From positions 1 to 64,000 of the forward strand of contig NZ_MWIO01000015.1 in assembly GCF_004799035.1 (NCBI RefSeq): DNA of 64,000 bases, given 5' to 3'. Of this stretch, positions 62,181-64,000 are shown in pieces. The stretch is from Rhodanobacter lindaniclasticus. GTDB taxonomy: Bacteria; Pseudomonadota; Gammaproteobacteria; Xanthomonadales; Rhodanobacteraceae. Numbering within the stretch: the stretch's first letter is position 1; the number at the start of each line of letters is the position of its first letter. Made by a program: the position numbers and the translations under genes. The notes beneath the pieces are model-generated. The model searched no databases. It had not been told where the DNA came from and saw only the letters and a list, made by a program, of their open reading frames with translations.

Positions 62181-62996
62181 TCAGCCCGCGGCGGGATGCT
62201 GCGCAAAGTAGCGCGCCGGCGGCTGGCCGAAGTTGCGCCGGAACATCGCCACGAAGGCGCTGACGCTGACGTAGCCCAGCGCGTCGGCCACCGCCGCCAC
62301 CGGCATGCCTTCGGCCAGGTGTTCGAGTCCGCGGCTGAGCCGTGCCTGCTGGCGCCATTGCGCGAAACTCAGCGCCGTCTCGGCACGGAACAGGCGGCTC
62401 AGGCTGCGCGCGGACAACCCGGCCCAGGTCGCCCACTCGGTCAGGCCGCGGTTGTCGTGCGGCTGTTCCAGCACGGCCTGGGCGATGCGCAGCAGGCGAC
62501 GATCCTGCGGCATCGGCAGGTACAGCGACTGCCGCGGCGCGCGGCGCATTTCGTCGAGCAGCACGGCCATCAGCCGTTCCTGCTCGGGCTCCAGTTGCTG
62601 CTCCCAGGTCCATTCGCTGGCGCGGCGTACCAGCGCGCGCATCAGTTCGGTGGTACCCATCACGCAGGCCACCTCGGGCAGGCCGTGATCGATGTCCGGG
62701 GCGATGAACGCGCCCCAGCCGCTCATCGCCCCGCTGACGGTGACCATGTGCCGCTCGCCCGGCGGCATCCAGCCCGCGCGCTGCGGCGGCAGCATCCACG
62801 CGCCATGCTCGGTGTGCACGTGGACCACGCCGCTCTCGACGCAGAAGAACTGTCCACGCAGATGGTGATGCCAGTCGAATGCCTGGCTGCCCTCGTCGGC
62901 GTCGCCGATCACCTCGCGCTCGAGTCGATAGGCGATCAGCGCCGGGCCGCCGGCCTGCTCGATCAGGGCGTGGGTCTGTTCGCTGGAGGCGGTCAT
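62181..62996 (-). CDS. AraC-family transcriptional regulator
   Basis: A 271-residue regulator with a cupin-like N-terminal sensor (HHHLRGQFFCVESGVVHV, WMLPPQRAGWMPPGERHMV) and a double helix-turn-helix C-terminus (LTEWATWAGLSARSLSRLFR, and AVADALGYVSVSAFVAMFRR). This is the CdhR/NimR-like type in which the cupin His side binds an effector or metal. ATG at 62996; a start nine codons earlier is open but has no ribosome site. Faces away from the next genes. Confidence 0.87.
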   Translation of the reverse strand: MTASSEQTHALIEQAGGPALIAYRLEREVIGDADEGSQAFDWHHHLRGQFFCVESGVVHVHTEHGAWMLPPQRAGWMPPGERHMVTVSGAMSGWGAFIAPDIDHGLPEVACVMGTTELMRALVRRASEWTWEQQLEPEQERLMAVLLDEMRRAPRQSLYLPMPQDRRLLRIAQAVLEQPHDNRGLTEWATWAGLSARSLSRLFRAETALSFAQWRQQARLSRGLEHLAEGMPVAAVADALGYVSVSAFVAMFRRNFGQPPARYFAQHPAAG

Positions 62997-63023
62997 GGCC
63001 GATTCTCGATACAAGTTGACCAA

Positions 63024-63033
63024 ATAACGTTAT
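63024..63033. promoter_or_regulatory. ATAACGTTAT palindrome upstream of the AraC-family gene
   Basis: Perfect 10-bp palindrome 28 nt before the AraC-family ATG, in an AT-rich patch that stands out against the high-GC background. A candidate operator for autoregulation, but a 10-bp palindrome is weak evidence. Confidence 0.3.
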
Positions 63034-63172
63034 CAGCTTGGCATCATCGCTGTTTACCCTTGCGTACTTCGGGCCGGCAGATTCCCCCCTCGTGCCGCCG
63101 CCCCGGCAGCAGTCACGTCGCACGCGCGTCGCGCGTCTGCACCGTATTGGCCCTCCTTCCCCAGGACGCCCC

Positions 63173-63436
63173 ATGTCGACGATCGAACCGTTTCCCGCCA
63201 AGACCCACCCGCTGGCATCTCCCCTGGAGATCTTCGTGGCCTGTGCCCACCAGATGCTGGACCCCGCCACCCCGGAGCCGGTGCGCCGCCAGATGGAGCC
63301 GCGGCTGCTGGCGCAACTCCCGGCGCTGCGCGCATTGGGCGTGTTCGAATTGTTCGAGTTGCGCGACCCGGCGCTGCGCGCCTGGCTGGACGACGAGCTG
63401 GCCGGACTGTCCGCCGCGACGGCGATGCCGGGTTAA
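63173..63436 (+). CDS. Small hypothetical protein
   Basis: An 87-residue soluble acidic protein (PLASPLEIFVACAHQMLDPA, VRRQMEPRLLAQLPALRALG, FELFELRDPALRAWLDDELA). The short helical pattern with repeated Leu and Ala suggests a small three-helix bundle. No family recognised. The frame is open further upstream, but the ATG at 63173 gives a compact protein; no strong ribosome site. It is upstream of the MarR gene on the same strand. Confidence 0.5.
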   Translation: MSTIEPFPAKTHPLASPLEIFVACAHQMLDPATPEPVRRQMEPRLLAQLPALRALGVFELFELRDPALRAWLDDELAGLSAATAMPG

Positions 63437-63469
63437 CGCCTGCCCGAGCAAATGCTGTGCAATACATAT

Positions 63470-63502
63470 TTGCCTTGACAAACATACTTCAGGCAATAGA
63501 AT
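63470..63502 (+). promoter_or_regulatory. Promoter and inverted repeat upstream of the MarR gene
   Basis: TTGACA (63475-63480), a 16-nt spacer and TAGAAT (63497-63502) form a near-consensus sigma-70 promoter 8 nt before the ATG, so the leader would be very short. It lies inside an inverted repeat TTGCCT (63470-63475) / AGGCAA (63491-63496), the right size for a MarR operator overlapping the -35, implying autoregulation. Confidence 0.65.
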
Positions 63503-63510
63503 GCGCGGCC

Positions 63511-63969
63511 ATGAACACCGAATCGCTCGCCTTCAGCACCCCCCGGGAAAGCCTCGGCATCCTGCTCGGCCTGGTCCGCGCGGAGATCGTGCGTGCGATG
63601 GAAGCCGAGCTGGCGACCAAGGGACTGAGCCTGAGCTTCACCCAGTTCCTGATCATCAAGCGGCTGGCCCGGCTGGGGCCGATGTCGGCCACCGAGCTGG
63701 CGCGCTCGGTGGAGCTGGACGGTGGCGCGATGACCCGCCAGCTCGACCAGCTCGAGCGCAAGGGCTATCTGCGCCGCTGCCGGCATGAGCAGGACCGCCG
63801 CACCCTGCGGATCGAACTGACCGACGCCGGCGACTCACTCTGGCGGCAGCTGACCGACTGCAACGAACGCGTGCTGAGCGCCGCGCAACGCTCGCTGGAC
63901 GAAGCCGAACAGATCCGACTGCACGACTACCTGGAACGCGTGCTGCACGCGCTTCGCGACAAGAACTGA
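63511..63969 (+). CDS. MarR-family transcriptional regulator
   Basis: A 152-residue winged-helix regulator. GPMSATELARSVELDGGAMT is the recognition helix region, RQLDQLERKGYLRRCRHEQD the wing with the usual Arg-Asp end (DRRTLRIELTDAG), and the N- and C-terminal helices form the dimer interface. The start at 63511 fits the promoter placement. It is followed 23 nt later by another ATG in the same direction, where an efflux gene is usually found; the window ends before that can be tested. Confidence 0.88.
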   Translation: MNTESLAFSTPRESLGILLGLVRAEIVRAMEAELATKGLSLSFTQFLIIKRLARLGPMSATELARSVELDGGAMTRQLDQLERKGYLRRCRHEQDRRTLRIELTDAGDSLWRQLTDCNERVLSAAQRSLDEAEQIRLHDYLERVLHALRDKN

Positions 63970-63992
63970 CCCCCTTCACCCTGGATTTCCCC

Positions 63993-64000
63993 ATGCGTCT
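63993..64000 (+). CDS. First codons of the gene after the MarR regulator (cut by the window end)
   Basis: ATG CGT CT at 63993 follows the MarR stop by 23 nt on the same strand. Only position supports it; a MarR-controlled efflux component is the usual occupant but nothing here shows that. Confidence 0.25.

Noticed and set aside
1-64000. tRNA, rRNA and riboswitch genes
   Set aside because: I looked for cloverleaf and conserved rRNA segments and for common riboswitch cores and found none I could support by eye; a tRNAscan-SE/Infernal run would be decisive.

Overview
This 64 kb window is high-GC, densely coded chromosomal DNA with no rRNA or tRNA genes that I can find. The gene content points to a gammaproteobacterium of the Xanthomonadales/Lysobacterales, most likely Rhodanobacteraceae (a Rhodanobacter- or Dyella-like organism). 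The supporting features are RND and MacAB-type exporters with lipoprotein outer-membrane factors, a TonB-receptor sugar locus with a LacI regulator, a peptidase S10, an unfused DUF442/MBL persulfide pair, and families of palindromic dispersed repeats. The genus is inference, not read from a marker gene.

Layout. 1-6.4 kb (minus strand): the end of a YncE-like gene, an RND efflux operon (outer-membrane factor, adaptor, permease, each overlapping the next by 4 nt) and a PAP2 phosphatase. 6.5-8.7 kb: a HAD phosphatase and a class III aminotransferase. 8.8-16.5 kb: an accessory zone. It holds a VapBC toxin-antitoxin pair and then a visibly lower-GC island with a carbon-nitrogen-hydrolase-fold protein, a Rad50/SMC-like ATPase with a CxxC hook and an uncharacterised small protein. 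The island is bracketed by two inverted copies of a roughly 0.4 kb palindrome-rich element. This is the best candidate for an anti-phage or other conflict system in the window.

16.6-29.6 kb: a specialised-metabolite or lipid-like locus. It has a ketosynthase and ACP, a divergent GNAT/FemAB-like transferase and a ureohydrolase-fold enzyme, a DegT aminotransferase, two small EamA/ArnE-F-like membrane proteins, an alpha/beta hydrolase, a MacAB-TolC-like exporter and a two-component system. 29.7-38.2 kb: penicillin-binding protein 1C and a giant alpha-2-macroglobulin lipoprotein (a known partner pair), then a monoacylglycerol-lipase-like hydrolase. 38.4-43.2 kb: an Lhr-type helicase carrying three in-frame palindromic-repeat insertions, followed by a coupled mini membrane protein.

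43.3-52.8 kb: a sugar (probably N-acetylglucosamine or glucose oligosaccharide) utilisation locus. It contains a GH20 hexosaminidase, TonB receptor, glucokinase, FucP/GluP/NagP-type symporter and LacI regulator, with a perfect 14-bp operator-like palindrome in the glk/symporter divergent region. 52.9-64 kb: a serine carboxypeptidase, a coupled membrane-anchor fragment plus TPR protein, a dihaem cytochrome c, a divergent NmrA-like/LysR pair, an EamA transporter, the DUF442-MBL pair, an AraC regulator, a small hypothetical gene and a MarR regulator with a clear promoter, ending at the first codons of another gene.

The only stretches longer than 300 bases without a gene are 9400-10148 and 15936-16612 (both mostly repeat element) and 49960-50397 (the divergent control region of the sugar genes).
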